This document shows, piece after piece, positions 8,494 through 19,287 of a stretch of 64,000 nt of DNA; position 1 is the stretch's first letter; every line of letters starts with the position of its first letter. Origin of the DNA: Lysobacter silvisoli (lineage in GTDB: Bacteria > Pseudomonadota > Gammaproteobacteria > Xanthomonadales > Xanthomonadaceae); NCBI RefSeq assembly GCF_003382365.1, contig NZ_QTSU01000003.1:434001-498000 (forward strand), in the 5' to 3' direction. The notes below the pieces were generated by a model that did not search any database, had not been told where the DNA came from, and worked only from the letters and a program-made list of their open reading frames with translations. Position numbers and translations under genes: made by a program.

Positions 8494-9684
8494 ATGTCGA
8501 TTTCGACGCTCAGCGTCATGGTGGTCGAAGACCATGGCTTCCAGCGACGCATGGCGCTGCGCCTGCTCGCGGAGCTGGGCGTGGCGCGCGTGTTCGACGC
8601 CGCCGACGGCGAGGGCGCGCTGCGCCTGCTGGAAGAGGTGCCGCCGCCGGACGTGATCCTGGTCGACCTGGACATGCCGGGCATGGACGGCATCGAATTC
8701 ATCGACCATGTGGCCCAGCGCCGGCTGGCGCGTTCGGTCGCGGTGGTCAGCGCGCTGGACCCGGCCCTGCTCAACACCGTGCAGACCATGGCCCGCGCCT
8801 ACGGCCTGCGCGTGCTGGGCAACATCGAAAAACCGCTGACCCAGGCCAAGCTGCTGCAGGCGCTGCAAGGCTACGAACACGCGCTGCAGGCCGAAGCGGC
8901 CGAGGAGCCGGTCGAAGTCACGCCCGAGCTGCTGCGTCAGGCCCTGGACGCGGGCGAGATCGGGCCCTGGTTCCAGCCGCAGGTCGAATTCGGCAACGGC
9001 AAGCCGGTGGGCGTGGAAGCGCTGGCGCGCTGGCGCCGCAGCGACGGCCGGGTGGTGCGGCCGCAGCATTTCGTGCCGGTGATGGAGCGCGAGGGCCTGC
9101 TCGACCGCCTCACCGACCACATGATCAGCGAGGGCTGCCGCTGGAAGCGCGGCTGGGATCGCGAAGGCCTGCGTTTGAACCTGTCGATCAACGTCTCGCC
9201 GGCCACGCTGGCCGACAGCGGTGCCGCCGACCGCTTCCAGCACCTGGTGCGCGAGGCCGGGGTGGAGCCGGAGGAAGTGGTGCTGGAGATCACCGAGACC
9301 TCGCTGATGGCCGACGCAGCGCGCGGCCTGGGCGTGCTGGCGCGCTTGCGGCTGAAGGGCTTCGGCCTGTCGATCGACGATTTCGGCACCGGCTATTCCT
9401 CGCTGGCGCAGCTGTCGCAGATTCCGTTCACCGAACTGAAGATCGACCAGGGTTTCGTCTCCGGCGCCAAGGGTCAGCCGCGCAAGCGCGCGGTGATCGA
9501 GGCCAGCCTGGACCTGGCGCGCAAGCTGGGCCTGGACGTGGTGGCCGAAGGCGTGGAGACGGTGGAGGACTGGCAGATGCTGGCCGAGCTGGGCTGCGGC
9601 ATGGCCCAGGGCCACCTGATCGCCGAGCCGGTGCCCGGCGAGGATCTGCCGGCCGTGCTCGGCCGCTGGCGGCGGCCGGAGTAG
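8494..9684 (+). CDS. Response regulator with EAL c-di-GMP phosphodiesterase output (REC-EAL)
   Basis: A 396-residue cytoplasmic regulator. The REC domain (about 5-125) has the acidic pair E12-D13 (VVEDH), phospho-acceptor D58 (VDLDMPGMDG) and a conserved Lys in NIEKP. The EAL domain (about 150-390) keeps all the usual catalytic signatures: EALARW, SINVSP, EITETSLM, DDFGTGYSSL, KIDQGFV, VAEGVET and a final AQG. It should therefore hydrolyse c-di-GMP, with phosphorylation controlling activity. ATG 8494 is preceded by AGGGAACGGC; a longer upstream extension lacks domain character. A hybrid kinase starts 9 bp after the stop, so the pair is almost certainly co-transcribed and the kinase is its likely phosphodonor. 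Confidence 0.93.
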   Translation: MSISTLSVMVVEDHGFQRRMALRLLAELGVARVFDAADGEGALRLLEEVPPPDVILVDLDMPGMDGIEFIDHVAQRRLARSVAVVSALDPALLNTVQTMARAYGLRVLGNIEKPLTQAKLLQALQGYEHALQAEAAEEPVEVTPELLRQALDAGEIGPWFQPQVEFGNGKPVGVEALARWRRSDGRVVRPQHFVPVMEREGLLDRLTDHMISEGCRWKRGWDREGLRLNLSINVSPATLADSGAADRFQHLVREAGVEPEEVVLEITETSLMADAARGLGVLARLRLKGFGLSIDDFGTGYSSLAQLSQIPFTELKIDQGFVSGAKGQPRKRAVIEASLDLARKLGLDVVAEGVETVEDWQMLAELGCGMAQGHLIAEPVPGEDLPAVLGRWRRPE

Positions 9685-9693
9685 GCACCGCGC

Positions 9694-12591
9694 GTGCGCG
9701 CCTGGCTGGGCACGCTCAGCATCCGCCGCCAACTGTGGGCGCTGTTCGGACTGCTGCTGCTCACCGGCGCCACTGTGCTGGTGGTGGACGAGATCGCGCA
9801 GTACCGCGCGCGCGAAAGCCTGCTGACCCTGCGCGAGGATTCGCTGCAGGGGCTGCGCCATATCAAGACCGTGTCCGACGCCTACGGCCTGGACGTGGTC
9901 GACACCACCTTCCGCGTGCGCAACAACCTGGTGACCTGGCGCGAAGGCGTGGCCACGGTCGACGCCGCGCGCAAGCGCATCGACGACAGCTGGGCGGTGC
10001 TGCAGACCCTGCCGCGCACGCGCGAGGAAGCGGTGCACTTCCGCGCCGCCGGCGAGGCGCGGGTGGCCGCCGACGCGGCCGCGGCCGAGCTGCGCGCGAT
10101 CCTGCTGCGCGAGGACATCGTCGCCCTGGGCGGTTTCGCCGACACGCGTCTCTACCCGGCGATCGATCCGGTGACCCAGCGCCTGAAGCTGCTCTCGGAC
10201 CTGGCCCTGGTCCAGGCCGACGCGGTGGTGCGCGAGGACATCGCCCGCAGCCGCCGGGTCAGCGCGCTGCGCATCGGCCTGTCGGTGCTGGCGCTGCTGA
10301 TCGCCGCGCTGATCGGCCGGCGCGTGCTGCGCAACGCCTACCGCGGCGTGGAGAGCCTGGTGTGGCTGGCGCGGCGCATGCGCGAGCACGACTACACCGC
10401 CGTGCCCAAGCACGAGCCGCGCGGCGAGCTGGCGATGGTGATGCAGGCCTTCCTGGAGATGCGCAGCAACGTGCTGGGCTTCGAGAACGAGCTCACCGAT
10501 CAGTTGCTGCGCAACGAACGCACCCGCGCCGAGCTGGAGCGGCGCGAGCATTTCCAGCGCTCGTTGCTGCAGGCGGCGCAGACCGCGATCGTCGTGGTCG
10601 ATGCGCAAGGCCGCTTCACCCAGGTCAATCCCTTCGCCGAACGCCTGCTGGGCTGGCCCGCGGCCGAACTGCTGGAGCGCCAGCATTTGCACGTGTTGTT
10701 CGAGGGCAAGGCGCTGCAGGCGCTGGCGGCGGAGCTGGGCGAAAGCCTGGGCCGGCCGGTGCTGGCCGACTGGACCGCGCTGCGCGAATTGGGCCGGACC
10801 CGCGCCGCGCCGCGCGAGGCCATGCTGCGCCATCGCAACGGCACCTGGGTGCCGGCGCTGGTGGCCATGTCGGCGCTGCGTGGCGAGGAGCGCGGCGACG
10901 ACGGCGGCCTGCTGCTGGTGGCCGCCGACCTCAGCGCGATCCGCCGCCTGGAACGCGAACTGCGCGCGAGCGAGGCGCGCGCGCAGGAGGCCAGCCGGGC
11001 CAAGTCCTCGTTCCTGGCGGCGATGAGCCACGAGATCCGCACGCCCATGATCGGCGTGACCGGCATGATCGAAGTGCTGGCCCATTCCCAGCTGGACCCG
11101 GATCAGCGCCGCGCGCTGAACATCATCCAGCAGTCCTCGCAGTCGCTGCTGCAGATCATCGGCGACATCCTGGATTTTTCGAAGATCGAAGCCGGGCGGC
11201 TGGAGCTGTCGCCCACACCCAGCTCGCTGCCGGCGATGCTGCGCAGCACCGTGGCCAACTACGCCGGCGCGGCTTCGAGCAAGGGCCTGAACCTGCTGTG
11301 CGAGATCGACACGCGCGTGGGCCCGGCGCACCTGGCCGATGCGCTGCGGCTGCGCCAGATCGTGAGCAATTTCCTGTCCAACGCGCTCAAGTTCACCCAC
11401 GAGGGCCTGGTCCAGGCCGCGCTGGAATGGCAGGACAGCGCCAGGAACGCCGACGGCGTCGTGGTCGACACGCTGTGCTTGCGCGTCACCGACACCGGCA
11501 TAGGCGTGGACGAGGCGCAGCAGAAAAAGCTATTCCAGGCTTTCAGCCAGGCCGAGAGCGACACCACCCGCCGCTACGGCGGCACCGGCCTGGGCCTGGC
11601 GATCTGCCGGCGCCTGGCCGAGCTCATGGGCGGGCGCATCGAGATGGAAAGCCGGCCCGGTTTGGGCACCACGATGCGGCTCCTGGTCAGCCTGCCGCGC
11701 GCGCGCGCCGAAGACCTGCCGGCCGACGCCACCGGCGCCGGCAAGGCCGCGACGGTGGCGTTGCGGCCGCTGCCCAGCGTGGAGCAGGCGCAGACCGAGC
11801 GCAGCCTGGTGCTGCTGGCCGACGACCACCCCACCAACCGCTTGGTGATCGCGCGCCAGCTGGCCCTGGCCGGCTACGCCAGCGAATCGGCCGAGGACGG
11901 TTTGCAGGCGCTGGAGCGTTGGCGCAGCGGCCGCTACGCATTGCTGCTGTCGGACGTGCACATGCCCGGGTTGGACGGCTACGCGCTGGCGCGTGCAATT
12001 CGCGAAGCCGAGGACGAATCCGGCCAGGCGCGCACGCCCATCGTCGCGCTGACCGCGTCGGCGCTGAAGGGCGAAGCCGAGCGCTGCCTGGCCGCGGGCA
12101 TGGACGACTACCTGAGCAAGCCGGTGTCGGTGGCCGCGCTGGCGCAATGCCTGCAACGCTGGTTGCCGCATACCGCGCCCGCGGCGGCGGGCGCCGCCGC
12201 GGCGAACGGGCCGGCCTTGCAGTTGCCCGGCGACGCCTTGCCGCAGCTGCGCGAGCCGCCCGCGCTGGACCGCAGCGTGCTCGATGCGCTGGCCGGCGGC
12301 TCGGCGGAGGAGGCGCGCGCGCTGATCGAGGACTTCTTGGCCTCGACGGTGCAGGACCAGCAGGCCCTGCACGCCGCGCGCGAAGCCGGCGATGCGGTCG
12401 CGCTCACGCGCCAGGCGCACAAGATCAAAGGCGCCGCACGCATGGTCGGCGCGGTCGAACTGGCCGACGCGGCGCAGGCGCTGGAGAGCGCGGGGCGCCT
12501 GGGCGAATGGCCGCCGCTGCCGCCGCGGGTGGCGGACCTGGACACCGCGCTGGAACGCCTGCGCCTAGCCGTGGCCGCCGCGATCATCTAA
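9694..12591 (+). CDS. Hybrid sensor histidine kinase with PAS, REC and HPt domains
   Basis: The product is a 965-residue inner-membrane kinase starting at GTG 9694. Two membrane segments (about residues 12-30 and 189-208) flank a periplasmic helical sensor. A HAMP-like linker and a PAS domain (about 290-410) follow. HisKA has phospho-acceptor H446 in [15 protein letters not shown], and the ATPase domain has the [23 protein letters not shown] and GLGTTM boxes. The receiver has D754 ([11 protein letters not shown]) and the C-terminal HPt has H909 ([11 protein letters not shown]). This is a full BarA/ArcB-style phosphorelay in one chain. It is coupled to the REC-EAL gene 9 bp upstream, so H909 to D58 transfer is the natural inference. 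The stimulus is unknown. Confidence 0.93.
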   Translation: MRAWLGTLSIRRQLWALFGLLLLTGATVLVVDEIAQYRARESLLTLREDSLQGLRHIKTVSDAYGLDVVDTTFRVRNNLVTWREGVATVDAARKRIDDSWAVLQTLPRTREEAVHFRAAGEARVAADAAAAELRAILLREDIVALGGFADTRLYPAIDPVTQRLKLLSDLALVQADAVVREDIARSRRVSALRIGLSVLALLIAALIGRRVLRNAYRGVESLVWLARRMREHDYTAVPKHEPRGELAMVMQAFLEMRSNVLGFENELTDQLLRNERTRAELERREHFQRSLLQAAQTAIVVVDAQGRFTQVNPFAERLLGWPAAELLERQHLHVLFEGKALQALAAELGESLGRPVLADWTALRELGRTRAAPREAMLRHRNGTWVPALVAMSALRGEERGDDGGLLLVAADLSAIRRLERELRASEARAQEASRAKSSFLAAMSHEIRTPMIGVTGMIEVLAHSQLDPDQRRALNIIQQSSQSLLQIIGDILDFSKIEAGRLELSPTPSSLPAMLRSTVANYAGAASSKGLNLLCEIDTRVGPAHLADALRLRQIVSNFLSNALKFTHEGLVQAALEWQDSARNADGVVVDTLCLRVTDTGIGVDEAQQKKLFQAFSQAESDTTRRYGGTGLGLAICRRLAELMGGRIEMESRPGLGTTMRLLVSLPRARAEDLPADATGAGKAATVALRPLPSVEQAQTERSLVLLADDHPTNRLVIARQLALAGYASESAEDGLQALERWRSGRYALLLSDVHMPGLDGYALARAIREAEDESGQARTPIVALTASALKGEAERCLAAGMDDYLSKPVSVAALAQCLQRWLPHTAPAAAGAAAANGPALQLPGDALPQLREPPALDRSVLDALAGGSAEEARALIEDFLASTVQDQQALHAAREAGDAVALTRQAHKIKGAARMVGAVELADAAQALESAGRLGEWPPLPPRVADLDTALERLRLAVAAAII

Positions 12592-12601
12592 GACCCTCGA
12601 T

Positions 12602-12715
12602 ACCGTCATTCCGGCGCAAGCCGGAACCCATTTTGATCTTGACCTGCCAGCCGCCCACCCGCGGTTCCACGGAGCGAAAATCAACATGGGTTCCGGCTTG
12701 CGCCGGAATGACGGT
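12602..12715. repeat. Palindromic element with perfect 29-bp terminal inverted repeats
   Basis: The left arm at 12602-12630 (starting ACCGTCATTCCGGCGCAAGC) and the right arm at 12687-12715 are exact reverse complements over 29 bp. Each arm also contains its own small palindrome (TTCCGGCGCAAGCCGGAA). The 56-bp centre has a rougher inner inverted repeat (TTTTGAT/AAAATCAA). The layout suits a BIME-like pair of REP sequences or a small MITE. It fills the gap between the hybrid kinase and the gamma-glutamyltransferase. Confidence 0.85.
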
Positions 12716-12827
12716 GGAGGTGAGCGCGCGGCGCCAGCGCACCTCGCGCAATCGGTCGTCTCCCCCGTCATGCGCCACCCGCCCCAGGTCTGCGTTATCG
12801 TCGCGGTCCGATCCGCGGAGCCTCGCC

Positions 12828-14567
12828 ATGACGTCTTCCCGCTCGTCCTCCCGCCGCCGGCGCCTGCCGCTGGCCGTGCTGGCCGCCCTGCTGGCGCTGG
12901 GCCAGGCCGCGCCCGCGGCGGCCGCCGACCGCATCACCGGCAAGCCCTTCGCCACCCGCAGCGAGGTCTACGCGCCGCACGCCATCGCCGCCACCTCGCA
13001 TCCGCTGGCCACCCAGATCGCGCTGGACGTGATGAAGCGCGGCGGCAACGCGGTGGACGCGGCCATCGCCGCCAACGCCGCGCTGGGCCTGATGGAACCC
13101 ACCGGCAGCGGCATCGGCGGCGACCTGTTCGCGATCGTGTGGGACCCCAAGACCGCCAAGCTCTACGGCTACAACGGCTCGGGCCGTTCGCCCAAGGCGC
13201 TGAGCCTGGCCGAATTCCGCAAGCGCGGGCTCAGCGATATCCCGCCGCACGGCCCGCTGCCGGTGACCGTGCCCGGCGCGGTCGATGGCTGGTTCGCGCT
13301 GCACGAGCGCTTCGGCCGCCAGTCCATGGCCGACAACCTGGCGCCGACCATCCGCTATGCGCGCGAAGGCCATCCGGTGCACGAGGTGATCGCCTACTAC
13401 TGGAACGCCTCGGTGCCGCGCCTGTCGAAGTGGCCCGGCTTCAAGGAGCAGTTCACCATCGACGGCCGCGCCCCGCGCACCGGCGAGATGTGGAAGAACC
13501 CGAACCTGGCCGCGACCCTGGAGCAGATCGCCCAGGGCGGCCGCGACGCGTTCTACAAGGGCCAGATCGCGCGCACCATCGATGCCTACTTCAAGGCCAA
13601 CGACGGCTTCCTGCGCTACGAAGACCTGGCCGCGCACCGCGGCGAATGGGTCGAGCCGGTCAGCACCAACTACCGTGGCTTTGACGTGTGGGAACTGCCG
13701 CCCAACGGCCAGGGCATCGCCGCGCTGCAGATCCTCAACCTGCTCGAACCCTACGACCTCAAGTCCTACGGCTTCGGCAGCCCCGAGCACGTGCATTTGT
13801 TCGCCGAAGCCAAGAAGCTGGCCTTCGCCGACCGCGCGCGCTGGTACGCCGACCCGGCCTTCGCCCAGCTGCCGGTGGAGCAGCTGATCTCCAAGCGCTA
13901 CGCCGAGCAGCGGCGCAAGCTGATCTCGATGGACAAGGCCGCGCGCGAAGCGCAGCCGGCCACGCCCAAGGAGCTGGACGAGGGCGACACCATCTACCTG
14001 ACCGTGGCCGACGCCGACGGCATGATGGTGTCGCTGATCCAGTCCAACTACCGCGGCATGGGCAGCGGCATGGCCGCGCCGGGCCTGGGCTTCATCTTCC
14101 AGGACCGCGGCGAGCAGTTCGTGCTCAAGGAAGGCCACCCCAATTCCTTCGCGCCGGGCAAGCGCCCGTTCCACACCATCATTCCCGCGTTCGTGACCAA
14201 GAACGGCAAGCCCTGGCTGTCGTTCGGGGTGATGGGCGGGGCGATGCAGCCGCAGGGCCACGTGCAGATCCTGCTCAACATGATCGACTTCGGCATGAAC
14301 CTGCAGGAAGCCGGCGACGCGCCGCGCATCCAGCACGACGGCTCCACCGAGCCGGCCGGGCAGGCGGTGGCGATGAGCGACGGCGGCGAGCTGGATCTGG
14401 AAACCGGCTATCCCTACGAGACCGTGCGCGAGCTGATGCGCAAGGGCCACAGCGTGCGTTTCGCCCACGGCCCCTACGGCGGCTACCAGGCGATCATGGT
14501 CAATCCCAACGGCGGCTACGTCGGCGCCAGCGAATCGCGCAAGGACGGGCAGGCCGCGGGGTATTGA
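12828..14567 (+). CDS. ggt: Gamma-glutamyltransferase, periplasmic Ntn hydrolase
   Basis: This 579-residue preprotein hydrolyses or transfers the gamma-glutamyl group of glutathione and related peptides. A signal peptide (RRRRLPLAVLAALLALGQAAPAAAA) follows ATG 12828. Family signatures include HPLATQIALDVMKRGGNAVDAA near the N-terminus and PTGSGIGGDLF. The processing/nucleophile Thr falls at about T388 in DEGDTIYLTVADADG, at the place where Ggt precursors self-cleave. The segment SLIQSNYRGMGSGM rather than the E. coli-type sequence suggests the YwrD-like branch. The next gene (TPR/2OG oxygenase) starts 4 bp after the stop and a gamma-glutamylcyclotransferase follows, so a gamma-glutamyl peptide pathway is likely. 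The exact substrate is uncertain. Confidence 0.92.
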   Translation: MTSSRSSSRRRRLPLAVLAALLALGQAAPAAAADRITGKPFATRSEVYAPHAIAATSHPLATQIALDVMKRGGNAVDAAIAANAALGLMEPTGSGIGGDLFAIVWDPKTAKLYGYNGSGRSPKALSLAEFRKRGLSDIPPHGPLPVTVPGAVDGWFALHERFGRQSMADNLAPTIRYAREGHPVHEVIAYYWNASVPRLSKWPGFKEQFTIDGRAPRTGEMWKNPNLAATLEQIAQGGRDAFYKGQIARTIDAYFKANDGFLRYEDLAAHRGEWVEPVSTNYRGFDVWELPPNGQGIAALQILNLLEPYDLKSYGFGSPEHVHLFAEAKKLAFADRARWYADPAFAQLPVEQLISKRYAEQRRKLISMDKAAREAQPATPKELDEGDTIYLTVADADGMMVSLIQSNYRGMGSGMAAPGLGFIFQDRGEQFVLKEGHPNSFAPGKRPFHTIIPAFVTKNGKPWLSFGVMGGAMQPQGHVQILLNMIDFGMNLQEAGDAPRIQHDGSTEPAGQAVAMSDGGELDLETGYPYETVRELMRKGHSVRFAHGPYGGYQAIMVNPNGGYVGASESRKDGQAAGY

Positions 14568-14571
14568 GCGA

Positions 14572-16218
14572 GTGAGTTCGACCGGTCCGCGCGCGTTGTC
14601 GCCCAGCGAACAGTCGCGCCTGATGGGCGAGGCCTTCGCCGCGCTGCAGCGCCGCGACGGCGCCGCCGCGCGCGCGGCCTGCGAAGCGGTGCTCGCGGCC
14701 GACGCCAGCGTGTTCGGCGCCTGGCGTTTGCTCGGCATGGCCGCGGGCCTGCAAGGCGATGCGGCCTGCGCTTTGCAGGCGGCCACGCGCGCGCAGGCGC
14801 TGCGGCCGCGCGATGCGGCCGTGGCCTTGGAACTGGGCACGCATCTGCTGCGCGCGGGCCGTGCCGGCGAGGCGATGGCGCCGTTGCGGCTGGCCATGGA
14901 CGCGCCCGAGCCCGACATGCTCGCCGGCTTCCGCTACGGCCTGGCCGCGTTCCAGCTCGGCGACTACGAAGCCGCGGCCGCCGGTTTCGAGTTGGCCGTG
15001 CAACGCGACCCGTCGTCCGACGAAGCCTGGAACAATCTGGCCGCGGCGCTGGGCCGCCTGCAGCGCTATCCGCAGGCCATCGCCGCCGCGCGCAACGCCC
15101 TGCGCCTCACCCTGCAGGATGCGCAGGCGCACCAGACCCTGGCCGCGCTGCTGTCCAACTTGTTCGAGCGCGATGCGCTGGAAGAGGCGCTGCGCGCGGC
15201 CGAGCGCGCGCTGCAGCTGGACCCGGCGCTGGCCGCCGCGCACCGCGACGCCGCGGTGGTGCTGCGCAAGCTCGGCGATCCGCAGCGCGCGGAGGCACAT
15301 GCGCGCCGCGCGGTGCAACTGGCGCCGGACGATGCGACCGGCATCGAGCTGCTCGGCGACCTGCTGGTCGCCAACCGCCGCAGCGGCGACGCGGTGGCGG
15401 TGTACCGCGCCGCGTTCGCGCACGGCGTTGACACGCCGGCGCTGCGCCGCCAGCACGGCATCGCCTTGCTGCGCGACGGCCAGCCCGCCGCTGCGCACCA
15501 GGCGTTGGACGCGCTGCTGCGCGAGCAGCCGCAGGACCAACGCGCGATCGCGCATCTGGGTGTGGCGCTGGCGGCCGACGGGCAGCTGGACGCGGCGGTC
15601 GAACGACTGGGTTTGCAGCGTCACATCCAGGCGATCGGGCTGCCGCTGCCCGCCGGCTTCGACGACGGCGCCACGTTCCACCGCGCGCTGGCCGACGACA
15701 TCCGCCGCCACAGTCAGCAGCGCTGGGAGCCGGCCGGCCTGGCCGCGCGCGGCGCCTATCTCAGCGGCGACCTGCTGGCCGACCGCACGCCGGCGATCCT
15801 GGGTTTCGAGCAGCGTTTGCGCGAGGCCATCGACGCCTACATCGCCGCCTGCCGCGCGACGCCGGACGACGACTTCCTGCGCAACGCGCCCGAGCGTTAT
15901 CGCTTGCATGTGTGGGCCACGCAGGCCGCCGAAAGCGGCTACATCGACACCCACATCCACGAGGAATCCTGGCTGTCGGGCGCGTACTACGTGGAGCTGC
16001 CGCCGGCCATCGCCGACGGCGATGCCGAGCACGCCGGCTGGATCGAATTCGGCCGCCCCTACGCCGGCCTGCCCGCCTGGCCGGAACACGCGCTGCGCCA
16101 CGTGCGCCCGCAGGTCGGCACCGTGCTGCTGTTCCCGTCCTATCTGTTCCATCGCACCCTGCCGTACCGCGGCGACGGCGAGCGCATCAGCATTTCCTTC
16201 GACCTGGCCGCGGTCTGA
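14572..16218 (+). CDS. TPR protein fused to 2OG-Fe(II) oxygenase
   Basis: This 548-residue protein starts at GTG 14572, 4 bp after the gamma-glutamyltransferase stop. Residues about 10-340 are TPR repeats (e.g. EAWNNLAAALGRLQRYPQAI, AAHRDAAVVLRKLGDPQRAE). The last ~190 residues match the putative 2OG-Fe(II) oxygenase family PF13759. Candidate iron ligands are H461/H463 in DTHIHEESWLSGAYYVELP and H527 in LFHRTLPY, with R538 (ERISISF) to hold 2-oxoglutarate. Such fusions are thought to hydroxylate proteins or peptides presented by the TPR arm, but substrates are generally unknown. Tight linkage to two gamma-glutamyl enzymes hints at a peptide or amino-acid substrate (inference). Confidence 0.85.
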   Translation: MSSTGPRALSPSEQSRLMGEAFAALQRRDGAAARAACEAVLAADASVFGAWRLLGMAAGLQGDAACALQAATRAQALRPRDAAVALELGTHLLRAGRAGEAMAPLRLAMDAPEPDMLAGFRYGLAAFQLGDYEAAAAGFELAVQRDPSSDEAWNNLAAALGRLQRYPQAIAAARNALRLTLQDAQAHQTLAALLSNLFERDALEEALRAAERALQLDPALAAAHRDAAVVLRKLGDPQRAEAHARRAVQLAPDDATGIELLGDLLVANRRSGDAVAVYRAAFAHGVDTPALRRQHGIALLRDGQPAAAHQALDALLREQPQDQRAIAHLGVALAADGQLDAAVERLGLQRHIQAIGLPLPAGFDDGATFHRALADDIRRHSQQRWEPAGLAARGAYLSGDLLADRTPAILGFEQRLREAIDAYIAACRATPDDDFLRNAPERYRLHVWATQAAESGYIDTHIHEESWLSGAYYVELPPAIADGDAEHAGWIEFGRPYAGLPAWPEHALRHVRPQVGTVLLFPSYLFHRTLPYRGDGERISISFDLAAV

Positions 16219-16238
16219 GCGGCGCTCTGGAGTCCGCC

Positions 16239-16589
16239 ATGACCGACATCGCGCTGTTCTCCTACGGCACCTTGCAGGACGAGGCGGTGCAGCTGGCGAC
16301 CTTCGGCCGCCGCCTGCACGGCCAGGCCGATGCCCTGGTCGGCTACCGCCGCGGCCTGCTCAAGATCGAGGACCCGCAGGTGCTGGCCGCCAGCGGCCAG
16401 GACCACCACCCCATCGTCGAACCCAGCCACGACCCCGCCGACCGCGTCGCCGGCACCGTGTTCGCGATCAGCGCGCAGGAACTGGCGCAGGCCGACGCCT
16501 ACGAAGTGGACGACTACGAACGCGTCGAAGCCCCGCTGGCCTCCGGCCGCCGTGCCTGGGTCTACGTGCGCCGCCGCCCTGCAGGGTAG
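16239..16589 (+). CDS. Gamma-glutamylcyclotransferase-like protein (AIG2/GGCT fold)
   Basis: A 116-residue cytoplasmic protein with the family's opening signature LFSYGTLQDEAVQLATFGR (YGTL is the substrate-binding loop). The catalytic-type Glu lies in ADAYEVDDYERV. The C-terminal WVYVRR strand is also typical. Members release 5-oxoproline from gamma-glutamyl amino acids. It lies 20 bp after the TPR/2OG oxygenase and two genes after gamma-glutamyltransferase, forming a small gamma-glutamyl-cycle-like set. The stop codon TAG is the TAG of a GTAGGAGCGG REP sequence, so the natural C-terminus may have been set by that repeat. Reaction specificity is inferred from family and context. Confidence 0.85.
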   Translation: MTDIALFSYGTLQDEAVQLATFGRRLHGQADALVGYRRGLLKIEDPQVLAASGQDHHPIVEPSHDPADRVAGTVFAISAQELAQADAYEVDDYERVEAPLASGRRAWVYVRRRPAG

Positions 16590-16758
16590 GAGCGGCGCAA
16601 GCCGCGACCGCGAACCTTCGGCCACGGCGCCAATGAGCCGACTCGTCCGCGCAGCGCAGACATCGACGCCTTCGCTTGCCGCCCTCTGTGGGAGCGACGC
16701 GAGCCGCGATAGCGCACCTTCGGCCGCCCGTGGTCGCGGTTTGCGCCGCTCCTACCCC
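16585..16758. repeat. Cluster of three GTAGGAGCGG-type REP sequences
   Basis: REP-like units lie at about 16585-16612 (GGGTAGGAGCGGCGCAAGCC...), 16687-16712 (TGTGGGAGCGACGCGAGCCGC) and, inverted, 16730-16758 (ending GCGCCGCTCCTACCCC). Each contains an imperfect GCGGC..GCCGC hairpin after a GTAG/GTGG tetranucleotide, as in REPs mobilised by RAYT transposases. The first unit overlaps the stop of the cyclotransferase gene and the last ends 21 bp from the AAA+ gene stop. Confidence 0.85.
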
Positions 16759-16778
16759 AAAGCAGATTCGCCGCCGCT

Positions 16779-18269
<1,491 letters not shown>

Positions 18270-18378
18270 GGAATCGGTCTTCGGGGCCGGCGCCATCATA
18301 TCGGGGCGCTTGAGCGCGCGCGCGGCAACCGCGACCATGACCGTCTCGCGCCCTGCGGCGCGCCGACCGCGGACCGCG

Positions 18379-19287
18379 ATGGCTTTCGACGCCTTCGCCC
18401 TGGTGCTGGCCATGCTGGCCCTGGGCTACTTGTTCCAGCGCCTGCGCGCGCTGCCCGAGGGCGCCGCGCAGACCTTGAACCTGGTGGTGCTCTACGTCTG
18501 CCTGCCGGCGGCGGTGCTGCGTTATGCGCCGCGCCTGACTCTGGAGCCGGCCCTGCTGGGCGTGGCCGCGGTGCCCTGGCTGTTGCTGGGCGCCACCGTG
18601 TTGCTGGTGGGCCTGCTGGCGCGTTGGCTGCGCCTGCGGCGCGACGAGCACGCGGTGCTGCTGTTGACCGTGGCCCTGGGCAACACCAGCTTCCTCGGCT
18701 ATCCGCTCACCCGCGCGCTGATCGGCGAGCACGCATTGCCCTATGCCGTGGTCTACGACCAGTTCGGCGCCTTCCTGATCCTGTCCACTTTCGGCCTGTG
18801 GGTGCTGGCGCGCTACGGCGGCGACACCGCGCCCAGCGCCAGCGACATGCTGCGCCGGGTGCTGCGCTTCCCGCCGCTGTGGGCCTTGCTGATCGGCTTC
18901 ACCGTGATGCCGGCCGAGCCGCCGAGCTGGATCGCCGGCGGCCTGCAGCGCTTGTCCGACGCGCTGCTGCCGCTGGCCATGCTGACCATCGGCCTGTCGG
19001 TGAAATTGGCCCTGCCGCGCGACGAACTGCGGCCGCTGGCGGCGGGCCTGATCTTGAAACTCGCGCTGATGCCGGCGCTGGCCTGGGCGCTGGTGCCGCT
19101 GCTGGGCCTGCACGGCGAGATGGCGCGCACCACCGTGCTGGAGTCGGCCATGCCCTCGATGGTCACCGCCGGCGCGCTGGCCATCGCCCACCAGCTGGCG
19201 CCGCGCCTGGCCGCGGCCATGGTCGGCTACGGCCTGCTGCTGTCGCTGCTGACCCTGCCGCTGTGGGCGCGGGTGGCGGTGGGCTAA
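18379..19287 (+). CDS. AEC (auxin efflux carrier) family transporter
   Basis: A 302-residue membrane protein starting at ATG 18379 (MAFDAFALVLAMLALGYLFQ). About ten hydrophobic segments are visible, including LNLVVLYVCLPAAVLRY with the family's helix-breaking proline, LLLTVALGNTSFLGYPLTRAL with the conserved N-x-x-F-x-G-x-P, and VLESAMPSMVTAGALA near the C-terminus. The length matches bacterial AEC permeases (about 310). Characterised relatives transport organic acids such as malate or malonate; nothing here fixes the substrate. It is divergent from the AAA+ gene and convergent with the subtilase gene. Its TAA stop lies inside the A-tract of the subtilase terminator. Confidence 0.88.
   Translation: MAFDAFALVLAMLALGYLFQRLRALPEGAAQTLNLVVLYVCLPAAVLRYAPRLTLEPALLGVAAVPWLLLGATVLLVGLLARWLRLRRDEHAVLLLTVALGNTSFLGYPLTRALIGEHALPYAVVYDQFGAFLILSTFGLWVLARYGGDTAPSASDMLRRVLRFPPLWALLIGFTVMPAEPPSWIAGGLQRLSDALLPLAMLTIGLSVKLALPRDELRPLAAGLILKLALMPALAWALVPLLGLHGEMARTTVLESAMPSMVTAGALAIAHQLAPRLAAAMVGYGLLLSLLTLPLWARVAVG

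Noticed and set aside
8479-11400. 973-codon minus-strand frame opposite the REC-EAL and kinase genes
   Set aside because: Antisense shadow with His/Gln/Arg/Ala-rich sequence and no motif; both plus-strand genes have full domain sets.
9735-14567. 1610-codon plus-strand frame that could be read as a giant fusion ending in gamma-glutamyltransferase
   Set aside because: The first ~1030 codons are the wrong frame of the hybrid kinase and cross a repeat element. The enzyme's signal peptide at 12828 marks the real start.
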